NCBI GenBank assembly: GCA_016191285.1
Contig: JACPPA010000023.1
Span: 1 to 64,000 of the forward strand
From: Gammaproteobacteria bacterium
GTDB taxonomy: Bacteria > Pseudomonadota > Gammaproteobacteria > Ga0077536
Length of the DNA stretch: 64,000 bases
Direction of reading: 5' to 3'
Shown: in pieces, positions 8,886-18,364 of the stretch
Layout of the letters: every line of letters begins with the position of its first letter
Position numbering within the stretch: position 1 is the first letter of the stretch
The notes under the pieces: generated by a model
The model's database searches: none
Told to the model about the DNA's origin: nothing
What the model saw: only the letters and a program-made list of their open reading frames with translations
Translations under genes and position numbers: made by a program

Positions 8886-10172
8886 ATGTCCTACGGTTCC
8901 GACATCCTCGTCATTATGGCGCTGGTGCTCTTGAATGGCTTCTTTGCCATGGCTGAACTGGCAGTCGTCTCGGCGCGGCCTGCGCGTCTTCGCGCCATGC
9001 GCCAGAAGCGAATTCCAGGCGCGGCGGCGGCCCTCACCCTCAATGAAAATCCTGAGCGCTTCCTCTCCACAGTACAGATCGGGATCACGGTCGTGGGTAT
9101 CTTCGCTGGGGTATTTGGCGGCGAGCAGCTCGCGCCACCCCTGAAGCAGTACCTGAGCAATTTTCAACCATTCGCTTCCTACGCCGACGAGCTTGCGATC
9201 TTCGCCGTGGTCTCCGCCATCACCTATGTGTCGATTGTCATTGGCGAACTGGTACCGAAGCAGTTGGCGATACGCCGCGCCGCGCCCATCGCCGTGGTGG
9301 TCGCGCCGGTGTTGGTGCTGCTCGCCAAAATCATGGCGCCACTGGTGTTCATCTTGCGGACCTCATCGCGACTGGTGCTGATCTTGCTGGGCGCTGCCGG
9401 TGGTCCCCGGCCGCAGATTATCGAAGAGGAGGTGGACGCGTTGATTTCGGAGGGTGTGCGCGAGGGCCAAGTGGCGCCGCAAGAACAGCAAATGATTAGC
9501 GGGGTTATGCGCTTGGCGGATTGGAAGGTGAGAGCAATCAAGACGCCGGGAGTATACGTGCAATGGCTCGATCTCGATGCTGACGCAGAAACGCAGCGCA
9601 GAACGTTGGCCGAGTCGAGTTTCTCGCGGTTGGTAGTCGCGCAGGGCGATTTGTCCCGTCCGCTTGGTATCGTTCAAAAAGAAGAATTGTTACGGCAACT
9701 ACTCAGCGGCCGACCGCTGGATATCCGTGCCGCGCTGCGTGCTCCACTCTATGTCGACGATCACACTTCAACGCTGCGTGTACTTGACCAGTTAAGGCAG
9801 TCGCCGGTGCATATGGCGATCGTGCTCGACGCCGATAAGCACGTCAGCGGTGTCGTCACGACCTTCGATATTTTGAAGGCGATCGTGGGCGGGTTCCAGG
9901 GCGAACCGGAGTCGATACAAGCGGTGCAACGTCATGATGGCTCCTGGCTCATGGACGGGGAAATGCATCTCGACGCAGTGCGCGATATCTTGGGCCGGCC
10001 ACAACTGCGGGCGAATCATGATTACCACACCCTCGCAGGCTTCATGCTGGCTAGCTTCGAACGGGTGCCTACTGTCGGCGAACAACACGACTGGGAAGGC
10101 TTTCGCTTCGAGGTGGTCGACATGGACGGCAGTAAAATCGATAAGGCGCTAGTGAGCAGGTTGGAGAGTTAG
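8886..10172 (+). CDS. CNNM/CorC-like membrane protein (DUF21, CBS pair, CorC_HlyC domain)
   Basis: A 428-residue protein of the so-called hemolysin (TlyC/CorC) family. The N-terminal DUF21 membrane domain (about residues 1-190) opens with ILVIMALVLLNGFFAMAELA and includes STVQIGITVVGIFAG. A CBS-domain pair (~205-330) and a C-terminal CorC_HlyC/transporter-associated domain (~345-425) follow. Relatives are implicated in Mg2+/Co2+ homeostasis, not haemolysis. The start at MSYGSDI is chosen because the membrane domain begins there; no strong ribosome-binding site is visible. It lies between the two chromate operons. Confidence 0.85.
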   Translation: MSYGSDILVIMALVLLNGFFAMAELAVVSARPARLRAMRQKRIPGAAAALTLNENPERFLSTVQIGITVVGIFAGVFGGEQLAPPLKQYLSNFQPFASYADELAIFAVVSAITYVSIVIGELVPKQLAIRRAAPIAVVVAPVLVLLAKIMAPLVFILRTSSRLVLILLGAAGGPRPQIIEEEVDALISEGVREGQVAPQEQQMISGVMRLADWKVRAIKTPGVYVQWLDLDADAETQRRTLAESSFSRLVVAQGDLSRPLGIVQKEELLRQLLSGRPLDIRAALRAPLYVDDHTSTLRVLDQLRQSPVHMAIVLDADKHVSGVVTTFDILKAIVGGFQGEPESIQAVQRHDGSWLMDGEMHLDAVRDILGRPQLRANHDYHTLAGFMLASFERVPTVGEQHDWEGFRFEVVDMDGSKIDKALVSRLES

Positions 10173-10193
10173 GGAGACCTCTGAATGGAAGCG

Positions 10194-10223
10194 TTGACAA
10201 CGCGTACTCGCGGCGCGTTAAAT
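10194..10223 (+). promoter_or_regulatory. Candidate sigma70-type promoter for the second chr operon
   Basis: TTGACA at 10194-10199 is followed after 18 bp by TTAAAT at 10218-10223, about 80 bp before the first gene. The -35 element is a perfect consensus match and the -10 is poor. Confidence 0.4.
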
Positions 10224-10300
10224 TAAACGATGGGGCGTGCGATCACCCCATGAGGCGACCTGCCGAAGCATCGCGTCCTGATCCACTTAGAGGGCGCCGC

Positions 10301-10615
10301 ATGTCTGCGATAGGCACGATCTCCGTCGAAAACCTGCTCCGCTTAGCCGGTACCCCCAAATGTCCGGCCATCGTCGACGTTGAACCCGACGATGATTGCG
10401 CCGACCCTCGAATAGTCCCAACCGCGGTCCGGCGATCCTATGCTAGCGTTGCGGACTGGGCCTCCGAGTTCAAGGGCACGCGCGTCGTTGTCGCGTGCAC
10501 GGACGGCCGCACATACAGCCCGGGCGTTGCCGCATGGTTGCGCCAGACCGGAATAGCGGCGGAAACCATCGACGGCGGGACTAGGCCTGGATTGCCGCGG
10601 GATTTCCCATGCTGA
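10301..10615 (+). CDS. Rhodanese-like domain protein, probable N-terminal half of a rhodanese-ChrB fusion
   Basis: A 104-residue rhodanese-type domain starting MSAIGTISVENLLRL, with VVACTDGR at the usual active-site loop. The nucleophilic Cys lies in VACTDGR. The start is supported by an upstream AGAGGG. In related genomes this domain is fused to the ChrB domain found 48 bp downstream. Here the expected EAW-IAAGFP continuation is only readable in another frame, after a missing base near 10581, and the frame recovers near 10642. The gene thus looks like a fusion split by a compensating indel pair, or two coupled genes. Confidence 0.65.
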   Translation: MSAIGTISVENLLRLAGTPKCPAIVDVEPDDDCADPRIVPTAVRRSYASVADWASEFKGTRVVVACTDGRTYSPGVAAWLRQTGIAAETIDGGTRPGLPRDFPC

Positions 10616-10663
10616 CCGTCCAACAGGCTCCCGGCCCGTTCCCGACAGGGTAAGACGGTCTGG

Positions 10664-11140
10664 GTGACCCGCGCCCGCCCCAAAGTCGATCGCATTGCCT
10701 GCCCATGGTTGATCCGTCGCTTCGTTGATCCGAAGGCGCGCTTCTTGTTTGTCGCGCCCACGGACGTACGAGCTGTGGCGCAACGTTTCGATGCGACCCC
10801 ATTCGATGTCGAGGGCGACGGCATTCTCTGGAGCCATCGCGGCGAACTGTGTACGTTCGACGTTATGGTTCAGGACTTCGGACTCAGCAATTACAAACCA
10901 TTGGCGCGGCTCGCGCGCATCGTGCGCGACGCCGACACGGGTCATCTCGAGAGCGCACCCGAAGCATCGGGATTACTTGCAGCTTCGCTCGGATTGTCAC
11001 GTATGTTTGCCGATGATATCGAACAGCTAGAGGCGGGCATGTTGCTCTATGACGCCTTCTATCGCTGGTGCCGCGACGCGGTCGACGAGGTCCACAACTG
11101 GGCTTCGCATATGCCGCCGAAATCGGCGCGGAGACCATGA
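10664..11140 (+). CDS. ChrB C-terminal-domain protein (second copy)
   Basis: A 158-residue ChrB-type domain with RPKVDRIACPWLIRRFVD and SHRGELCTFDVM, close to the copy at 4600-5049. The frame is open upstream from 10616 and reads RQGKTVWVTRARPK, the linker expected in rhodanese-ChrB fusions; the GTG at 10664 is only the first usable start codon. It overlaps the following chrA gene by ATGA (11137-11140). The role is as for the first copy: chromate resistance, exact chemistry unknown. Confidence 0.75.
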   Translation: MTRARPKVDRIACPWLIRRFVDPKARFLFVAPTDVRAVAQRFDATPFDVEGDGILWSHRGELCTFDVMVQDFGLSNYKPLARLARIVRDADTGHLESAPEASGLLAASLGLSRMFADDIEQLEAGMLLYDAFYRWCRDAVDEVHNWASHMPPKSARRP

Positions 11141-12549
11141 ACGCTAATGTTCGCGCGGCCACGCTGAAACCGGAGACACGGGACGCGCAAAACAGCGTAT
11201 CCCTTGGCGAAGCCTTTTGGGTCTGGTTACGAATCGCCGCCCTCTCGTTTGGCGGACCCGCCGGACAAATCGCCGTCATGCATCGGATCCTCGTCGAAGA
11301 GAAGCGCTGGATTGGCGATCAACGATTTTTGCATGCGCTCAATTACTGCATGCTATTACCCGGTCCGGAAGCCCAACAGCTTGCCACTTACGTGGGTTGG
11401 CTCATGCACCGCACGCGCGGTGGCCTGTTAGCGGGCGGTTTGTTTATCCTGCCAGGCACCCTCTCGATCATGGCCTTGAGCTGGGTTTACGCACTATATG
11501 GCAAGGTCGGAATTGCAGCGGCCTTTTTCTTCGGATTGAAGGCCGCCGTCCTCGCCATCGTGCTCGAGGCAGTCGTGCGTATTAGCCGTCGGGCGCTGAA
11601 GAATCGTGTCATGCTCGCCATCGCTGCGAGCGCGTTCGTCCTCATATGTTTCTTCCGTATACCGTTTCCGGTCATCATCCTCGGGGCCGGTCTGACCGGT
11701 TATCTTGGAGGTAGTGCGGGGCGCTCCGAATTTCAGCTTGGCGGCGGCCATACCGCGACTAAAGGTACATTCATCGCAGATGCTGAAACGTTACTTGGCG
11801 AGGAACCGCCGCATCATGCGCGGCCAAGTCTCAGCCGGTCGGTGCGAGTCATCGCTGTTTGGCTAGGACTCTGGCTGGTGCCGGTCGGGTTGTTATTGAT
11901 TGTTCTTGGGCACGACAACGTCTTCAGCAAGATCGCGACCTTCTTTTCAACGATGGCCGTAGTCACTTTTGGCGGCGCTTACGCGGTGCTCGCCTATGTC
12001 GCCCAACAGGCGGTCGAGTCTTATCATTGGCTGCAACCGCGCGAGATGCTGGACGGCCTCGGGATGGCGGAGACCACGCCTGGGCCGCTCATAATGGTCT
12101 CGCAGTTTGTGGGCTTTATGGGCGCCTATTGTGATCCCGGCACCTTATCACCGTTGCTCGCCGGTACGCTTGGGGGTTTATTGACGACCTGGGTGACCTT
12201 CACGCCGTGCTTTCTTTGGATCTTCCTTGGTGCCCCCTTCATTGAGCGACTACGGGGCAACAAGGCACTTACTGGGGCGCTTTCTGCGATTACCGCGGCA
12301 GTCGTCGGTGTCATTCTGAATCTGGCGATCTGGTTTGCAATCCACACGATCTTCCGCGAGGTCATGCTATTTAGCGCCGGCCCAATTCGAACCGACGTGC
12401 CAGTGCTCGCCAGCGTGGACGGCTGGGCACTCTTACTCTCTGGCGCGGCAATCCTCGCCATGTTCCGGTTCAAGGTGGGCATGATTCCCACGCTGCTTGC
12501 GGCGTCGGGAGCAGGTGTTGCGTTATTCCTGGCCGGATTGAATGGCTGA
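11137..12549 (+). CDS. chrA: Chromate transporter ChrA (second copy, long form)
   Basis: A 470-residue CHR-family transporter. The N-half motif ALSFGGPAGQIAVMHR and C-half motif TFGGAYAVLAYVAQQ are followed by TTPGPLIMVSQFVGF. It is longer than the first ChrA because of a ~70-residue loop between the halves and a longer C-terminus. It starts in an ATGA overlap with the ChrB-domain gene and is followed by the SOD-like gene after 52 bp. The two ChrA proteins differ enough to be separately acquired rather than a recent duplication. Confidence 0.9.
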   Translation: MNANVRAATLKPETRDAQNSVSLGEAFWVWLRIAALSFGGPAGQIAVMHRILVEEKRWIGDQRFLHALNYCMLLPGPEAQQLATYVGWLMHRTRGGLLAGGLFILPGTLSIMALSWVYALYGKVGIAAAFFFGLKAAVLAIVLEAVVRISRRALKNRVMLAIAASAFVLICFFRIPFPVIILGAGLTGYLGGSAGRSEFQLGGGHTATKGTFIADAETLLGEEPPHHARPSLSRSVRVIAVWLGLWLVPVGLLLIVLGHDNVFSKIATFFSTMAVVTFGGAYAVLAYVAQQAVESYHWLQPREMLDGLGMAETTPGPLIMVSQFVGFMGAYCDPGTLSPLLAGTLGGLLTTWVTFTPCFLWIFLGAPFIERLRGNKALTGALSAITAAVVGVILNLAIWFAIHTIFREVMLFSAGPIRTDVPVLASVDGWALLLSGAAILAMFRFKVGMIPTLLAASGAGVALFLAGLNG

Positions 12550-12601
12550 CGAGTACTGGCTTCAAATTTCACCAACGGTCGATCATAGGAGATGTAATAG
12601 C

Positions 12602-13333
12602 ATGGACGACCCCGTGGACCATCAGCGGCGCGATTTGATCGGCGCGGCGGCGACCGTGGCGGTAATGGCCGCGCTACCGACCACCGGCAACGCGGTGTCG
12701 AAAGAAGCTCAATTGAGCGACATCCCTGCGTTCCGAAGTGCAGGGGTGCTTAAGCCACTGCCATTTGATGCCGCGAAGCTCTCCGGAATTTCCGAACGTT
12801 TGATTCGCTCGCATTGGGAGAACAACTACGGCGGAACGGTGAAGGCGCTGGTAACCATCAAACAGCATTTCGCCGATTCGTTGGCCAACCAGGACACACC
12901 GCCATTCGTCTACAACGAACTTAAGCGGGAGCACTTGTTGCGGACCGGTTCAGTGGTTCTGCACGAGCTATATTTCGAGAACTTGGGCGGCGACGGTGAA
13001 GCGGACGCCACGACGCGTCAGCGCCTTGCGGACGAATTCGGCAGCTTCGATACCTGGGAAACGGAATTCCGGCGCATAGGGATCGGTCTTGGCGGCGGAT
13101 CTGGCTGGGTCATGCTCGGGTACAACCTTCACACGGGACGACTGGAGAACTACTGGATGGCCGATCATGCGCACGGTGCGGCGGCTAGCGTGCCGCTACT
13201 GGTCATGGATATGTACGAGCACGCCTACCAAATGGACTATGGCGCTGCTGCCCCTAAGTACATTGACGCGTTCTTTCGCAATATACAGTGGGACCTCGTC
13301 GCGTCGCGATTCAGTCGTTGGCCACGCCGTTAG
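12602..13333 (+). CDS. Fe/Mn superoxide dismutase-like protein (second copy)
   Basis: A 243-residue paralogue of the protein at 5046-5810 with a short twin-arginine-like leader (HQRRDLIGAAA) and a well-placed AGGAG before the start. The metal ligands are retained (IRSHWENNYGG, VVLHELYF, VMDMYEHAY). It shows the same departures from canonical SODs as the first copy: NNYGG for the KHH..Y segment, Ser for the catalytic Gln and GSGWVML. It closes the second chromate operon. Long identical blocks (RSHWENNYGG, LKREHLLRTGSV, ETEFRRIG) show both copies belong to one specialised subfamily. Confidence 0.85.
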   Translation: MDDPVDHQRRDLIGAAATVAVMAALPTTGNAVSKEAQLSDIPAFRSAGVLKPLPFDAAKLSGISERLIRSHWENNYGGTVKALVTIKQHFADSLANQDTPPFVYNELKREHLLRTGSVVLHELYFENLGGDGEADATTRQRLADEFGSFDTWETEFRRIGIGLGGGSGWVMLGYNLHTGRLENYWMADHAHGAAASVPLLVMDMYEHAYQMDYGAAAPKYIDAFFRNIQWDLVASRFSRWPRR

Positions 13334-13379
13334 TGTTATAGTTTCGGGCACTGGTGTTGATTGACGGTTAGGGAGCAAC

Positions 13380-13760
13380 GTGCGTCGAGGGTCGAGAAAA
13401 TTCGTGTCATTGCTGGTGAGCATGATGATGCTCCTGACTCTAGGCTCGCATGTTTTCGACGCGGCGGCATTTACTCATGGACTCAATCATGATCGCCAAG
13501 CGGTCGGAATGTGGAATGGTCGGATTCACTTTCACGAATTTGGCACTAGTCACACCCCCGCACCTGATCCGTTAAGCGAGGCTGAACACAAGCTTTTGCA
13601 TTCGGTAGGCGGCATTGAGCCGTCACTCGTCAGTTCACTAGCGGATAATTTTGGACCACCGCCGGCCGACGTAATGCCCCCACTGCCCCGCTCGTTCTCG
13701 CTCGATATTATCGACCAAGATCCTCCGTTTCGTCCTCCGCAAGCCACCTGCCGCATCTAG
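13380..13760 (+). CDS. CzcI-like small periplasmic protein
   Basis: A 126-residue protein with a GTG start, a hydrophobic signal segment (SLLVSMMMLLTLG), and a His- and Pro-rich mature part (GRIHFHEFGTSHTP; C-terminal PPFRPPQ). It directly precedes the RND efflux genes. Small exported proteins in this position (CzcI) are thought to modulate czc operons. The assignment rests on position and architecture rather than clear sequence identity. Confidence 0.5.
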   Translation: MRRGSRKFVSLLVSMMMLLTLGSHVFDAAAFTHGLNHDRQAVGMWNGRIHFHEFGTSHTPAPDPLSEAEHKLLHSVGGIEPSLVSSLADNFGPPPADVMPPLPRSFSLDIIDQDPPFRPPQATCRI

Positions 13761-13779
13761 CTCTGCGCCGCCCGCAGAG
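13761..13779 (+). terminator. Stem-loop immediately after the czcI-like gene
   Basis: A perfect 7-bp stem CTCTGCG/CGCAGAG with a 5-nt loop starts at the base after the stop codon. No T-run follows, so it may be an attenuating or RNA-stabilising hairpin rather than a full terminator. Confidence 0.35.
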
Positions 13780-13860
13780 TTCACCAAGGTTTACCCCGCG
13801 TCGTCGTAAGCAGACGTGTTCATAACTTATTGCTCCCCGCGGCGCGATAGGAGGTTTTGT

Positions 13861-14982
13861 ATGCGAAGTTTAAGTCGCCGGCTCTCAGTCGGAGCCGGCG
13901 TCGTGAGCCTGATTAATTTCTTATCGTCCGCTGCTTTTGCCGGTGATCAGTTGATCTACTTTAGGGTCCCTACCGAGCAAATTCAGGCACTGGACATCCA
14001 AACTGCACCGCTACAGAGTCAGGCCGATTCGATCAAGCCCAGTTTTCCCGCGCAAGTGGTTATTCCAGCGAGTGCGGAACAAGTCATCAGCTCGCCCGTG
14101 GCTGGCTTGGTCGTGGAATTGTTGGTTCAGCAGAATCAATTCGTCGGCACGGGGGCGGCGTTAGTACGCATCGCCAGCCCGGAACTCGGTCAGTTGCAAT
14201 TGCAGTTGCTACAAGCGACCGCCCGCGCGACGCTCGCGCGGCAAGTGGCGCGGCGCGAACAAGCTTTGTTCGATGAAGGCATCATCCCGCAACGTCGGAT
14301 GTACGAGGCGCAGGCTGGTTTGAAGGAGACCGCAGCCGCACTTAATCAGGCCAAGGCGGCGCTGCGCTTAAGTGGGATGTCGGTCGCGACAATTGAGCAC
14401 ATTGCGGCTTCCGGCAACCCGCAGGACAGCATTACGCTGACCGCGACGCAGGCCGGCATCGTGACCGGAATTGCGGTCAAATCTGGTCAGCAAGTCGAGC
14501 CGGCCACTGCCTTATTGCATGTGATGCAAACCGATACGTTGTGGCTGGAGATCCAGATCCCGGTGACCGAGGGCGCCCATTGGGAGCCCGGAACCGCGCT
14601 CAAAATAGCGGGTAAAGAGGTCGTTGCACGCCTGGTTAGCGTCGGCACGACCGTCGCGGCTGACAGCCAAACCTTGCTGCTACGCGCCGTGATTGAAGGA
14701 AAAACGAACCAGGTGCGTCCGGGGGAGTCAGTCGCAGTCGAACTTTCCGTGGCCGCCATGGAGGACAGTTGGGATGTGCCGCTGCCCGCCATAGCCCATG
14801 ACGGCAACCAGGCTTATGTGTTCGCGCGCACGGCAGAGGGCTTTGCAGCCAAGCCAATCACCGTCGTGGCCAGTGCTGGGCAGCGCGTGCGCGTGCAGGG
14901 CCCGCTCAAGACAGGCGAGCAGATTGCGGTCAGTGGGGTAGTCGCGCTCAAGGGCGCGTGGCTCAATGCGGAGGGCAAATAA
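13861..14982 (+). CDS. czcB: HME-RND periplasmic adaptor subunit (CzcB/CusB family)
   Basis: A 373-residue membrane-fusion protein preceded by a strong AGGAGG. A signal peptide runs to about residue 34. A barrel-sandwich half near residues 60-100 (SPVAGLVVELLVQQNQ), an alpha-helical hairpin at ~105-165, then lipoyl and beta-barrel halves follow. It bridges the inner-membrane pump CzcA and the outer-membrane CzcC. Its stop overlaps the czcA start (TAATG). Metal specificity cannot be read from the sequence. Confidence 0.88.
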   Translation: MRSLSRRLSVGAGVVSLINFLSSAAFAGDQLIYFRVPTEQIQALDIQTAPLQSQADSIKPSFPAQVVIPASAEQVISSPVAGLVVELLVQQNQFVGTGAALVRIASPELGQLQLQLLQATARATLARQVARREQALFDEGIIPQRRMYEAQAGLKETAAALNQAKAALRLSGMSVATIEHIAASGNPQDSITLTATQAGIVTGIAVKSGQQVEPATALLHVMQTDTLWLEIQIPVTEGAHWEPGTALKIAGKEVVARLVSVGTTVAADSQTLLLRAVIEGKTNQVRPGESVAVELSVAAMEDSWDVPLPAIAHDGNQAYVFARTAEGFAAKPITVVASAGQRVRVQGPLKTGEQIAVSGVVALKGAWLNAEGK

Positions 14983-17900
14983 TGCTATCTCGGTTGGTCG
15001 AGTTCTCATTGTCCCAGCGCCTGTTCATCCTGCTGGCGACGCTGATTGTCGGCGGTGCGGGGTGGTACGCCTATCTCGGATTGCCAATCGATGCTTTTCC
15101 CGATGTGTCGAGCACCCAGGTCAAGATTATCATGAAGGCTCCCGGCATGACGCCGGAGGAAGTCGAAAGCCGCATCGCGGTGCCGATCGAAGTGGAGATG
15201 CTCGGCATCCCGAAAACCAAAATCCTGCGTTCGGTCACCAAGTACGGCCTCGTCGATGTGACCATCGACTTCGAGGATGGCACCGACATCTATTGGGCGC
15301 GCCAACAAGTCAGCGAGCGTCTGGGCGGGTTGACGGAGAGCCTGCCCGACGGCATTACCGGCGGTATGGCCCCGATCACGACCCCCTTGGGCGAAATGTT
15401 CATGTTCACCGTTGAAAGTAGTGCAGGGCTGTCGCTGGCCGAGCGGCGCAGCCTACTCGATTGGGTCATTCGACCGGCGTTGCGCACCGTGCCCGGCGTC
15501 GCCGACGTGAATGCGCTGGGGGGGGGTCGTGCGCGCCTTCGAGGTCGTGCCCGATCCGCTCAAAATGGCCGCCAGCGGCGTGACCGTAACGCAGCTCAAG
15601 GAAGCGATCGTCGCCAACAATCGCAACGATGGTGCGGGCCGGCTGGGTGAAGGCGATGAAGTGCTGCTGGTACGCAGCGAAGGCAATATCACCAGCCTGG
15701 ACGATTTGCGGGCGGTCGTGGTGACGACGAAGGACGGGGCGCCGATTCGCGTTGGCAGTCTGGCTGAAGTCAAGATCGGCACCGTGACCCGCTATGGGGT
15801 GGTGACGCAAAGCGGTAAGAGCGAAGCCGTCCAGGGACTGGTGCTGGGATTGGCCGGTGCCAACGCGCAACACGTGGTCGAAGGCGTCCGCAAGAAACTG
15901 GGCGAACTGCAACCGACCCTGCCGCAAGGCGTGCAACTCGACGTGTTCTACGACCGCGCCTCGCTCGTCAGCAAAGCGGTCGGCGCGGTCTCTTCCGCGC
16001 TGCTCGAAGCGACCGTGCTGGTTATCGTGTTGCTGGTGCTGTTTCTCGGTAATCTCCGCGCCGCGCTGACTGTCGCCCTGGTGCTGCCTCTGGCCGCCCT
16101 GATCACCTTCATTCTGATGCGCGGGTTCAGCATGTCAGCGAATCTGATGAGCCTGGGGGGTCTCGCCATCGCGATCGGCATGCTGGTCGATGCCGCGGTG
16201 GTGGTGGTCGAAAACATCGTGCAGCGCCTGGCGACCGATCCCACGGCCGGCAAGCTGCCACGGCTGCATACGATCTCTCGCGCGGTGCGCGAGGTGGCGG
16301 TGCCGGTCACCTCCGGGATATTGATCATCATCACCGTGTTTCTGCCGCTCCTTACCCTACAGGACCTCGAAGGAAAGTTCTTCGTGCCGGTAGCGCTCAC
16401 CATCGTGTTCGCCCTGGCCGGCTCGCTGGTGCTGTCACTGACCGTCATTCCGGTGCTGGCATCGTACTTGTTACACGAGGTCAAGCATGAAGAGCCGTGG
16501 TTGCCCCGCAAGCTGCTGGCGCTCTACGGGCCGGCGCTGGCCTGGAGCTTGCGTCGGCAGCGCATCGTCGCCGCCGTGGCGGTGGCAATGTTGCTCGCGG
16601 CCGGCGCGATCTACACCCAGGTCGGCAAGACCTTTATGCCGACCATGGACGAGGGCGACTTGATCGTCGGCATCGAAAAACTCCCTTCGATCAGTCTCGA
16701 ACAAAGTGCTGCGCTCGATCTGAAAATCCACCGGGCCATAATGAAAGCCATTCCCGAGGTGACCGGCATCGTCGCCCGCGCCGGTTCCGACGAAATCGGC
16801 CTTGACCCGATGGGCCTCAATCAAACCGACACTTATCTACTGTTGAAGCCCCCAGACGAATGGCGCATGAAGAGCAAGGACGCGCTGATGGACGAAGTGC
16901 GCAAGGTGCTCGACCCCATGCCCGGCATTGAGTACAGCTTCACCCAGCCGATCGAAATGCGCGTGTCGGAAATGATCATCGGCGTGCGTGGCGATCTGGC
17001 GGTCAAAATCTTCGGTCCGGACCTCGAGCAGCTCAATGCGTATGCGAACCAGGTCGAAGCGCTGCTCAAGACAATCCGTGGTAGTGAGGACGTGTATACG
17101 GTCCAGAACGACGGCGTGCAGTATTTGCGGGTGGCGGTAGACCGCTTGCAGGCTGGCCGTCTGGGCTTGAGCGTCGCAGAGATCCAGGACGCGCTGCGTA
17201 CGCAGATCGAGGGTCAGCGGGCCGGTATCGTCATCGAGGGTAACCGTCGCACGCCGATCGTAGTGCGTGGCGCTCAATCGGTTCGCGTGTCGCCAGCCGA
17301 GTTTAGCGCCATGCGGATCACGACCCAGGACGGCAGCACAGTACCACTGGCTAGCGTCGCCAAACTGGAACGTGCCGCCGGACCGGTCAAAATCGATCGC
17401 GAGATGGGCAGCCGCTACAGCGTGGTGATTGCCAACGTGGGAGGCCGCGATCTGGTCGGTTTCGTCGAAGAGGCCAAGGCGCTCGCCGCCCAGAAATTGT
17501 CCCTGCTCACCGGCTACCGCATCACCTGGGGCGGACAGTTCGAGAACCAGCAGCGCGCGGCAGCCCGGTTGACGGTGGTCGTGCCGGTCGCGCTCGGGCT
17601 GATCTTCGTGCTGCTGTTTTCGACCTTCGGTTCGGTACGCCAAGCGCTACTTATCTTAAGCAATATCCCGTTTGCGTTGGTCGGCGGCATCGTCGCCTTG
17701 TGGGTGACGGGAGAATATCTGTCAGTGCCAGCGTCGGTGGGTTTCATCGCGCTACTAGGCATCGCCGTGCTGAACGGTGTCGTGCTGGTCAGCTATTTCA
17801 ATCAACTGCGCAGCGAGGGCATGAAGCTAACCGAAGTCGTCATGCAAGGGGCCAAGCGGCGCTTGCGGCCGGTGCTGATGACCGCCTCGATTACGGCCTT

Positions 17901-18069
17901 CGGACTGATCCCGCTGTTATTCGCGACGGGGCCCGGCTCGGAGATCCAACGGCCACTGGCCATCGTGGTCATCGGCGGCTTGATTACCGCCACGGCGCTG
18001 ACCTTGATGCTGCTCCCGATTCTGTATCTGCGCTTCGCATTCCGGCCACGAGAGGTGCCCCATGCCTGA
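14982..18069 (+). pseudogene. czcA: HME-RND heavy-metal efflux pump (CzcA/CusA family) with a poly-G frameshift
   Basis: Proton-driven inner-membrane pump, about 1028 residues once corrected, the normal length. The N-terminal part (FSLSQRLFILLATL, DAFPDVSSTQVKI) and everything after residue ~183 match the family well. A run of nine G at 15518-15526 puts NALGG-VVRAFEV out of frame; eight G would restore it. The transmembrane-4 segment reads AIAIGMLVDAAVVVVEN, closer to the CusA-like HME-4 signature than to the divalent DFGxIVDG type. As read, the first frame ends at 15650 and the second begins near 15527. Either slippage or a homopolymer error is possible. Confidence 0.85.
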
Positions 18070-18364
18070 CCTTTGCTTGACACTGCTGTGTCCACCGGAC
18101 ATCGAGGAAAAGCTGCTCGATGTGCTACTGATGTTGTCGGACACCATAGTATTTACCAGCACACCAACGGCGGCGCATGGCCTGCCCGTCGCCACACTGA
18201 GTGAAGCCGAGCAGGTGATGGGTCGCGCGCGCGCCACCGCGATACAGGTGATCTTTCCCGATGCGGACAAGACGATGGTGCTGGGACAATTAGGTCAGCA
18301 GTTCGCCGGTGCAGGCTTGCGCTACTGGTTGACGGCAGTAGTCGAAGCGGGAGAGCTCGCATGA
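18062..18364 (+). CDS. DUF3240 family protein of metal-efflux operons
   Basis: A 100-residue DUF3240 protein (CLTLLCPPDIEEKLLD, FTSTPTAAHGLP, GLRYWLTAVVEAGEL). It is predicted to be a small cytoplasmic ferredoxin-like/PII-like fold protein. It overlaps the end of czcA by 8 bp and the start of czcC by 4 bp. The family is routinely found next to CzcA/CusA pumps, but its function is unknown; a regulatory or metal-sensing role is inference. Confidence 0.85.
   Translation: MPDLCLTLLCPPDIEEKLLDVLLMLSDTIVFTSTPTAAHGLPVATLSEAEQVMGRARATAIQVIFPDADKTMVLGQLGQQFAGAGLRYWLTAVVEAGELA

Noticed and set aside
16837-17643. 268-residue minus-strand frame inside czcA
   Set aside because: Antisense shadow of the efflux pump gene with no recognisable domain.
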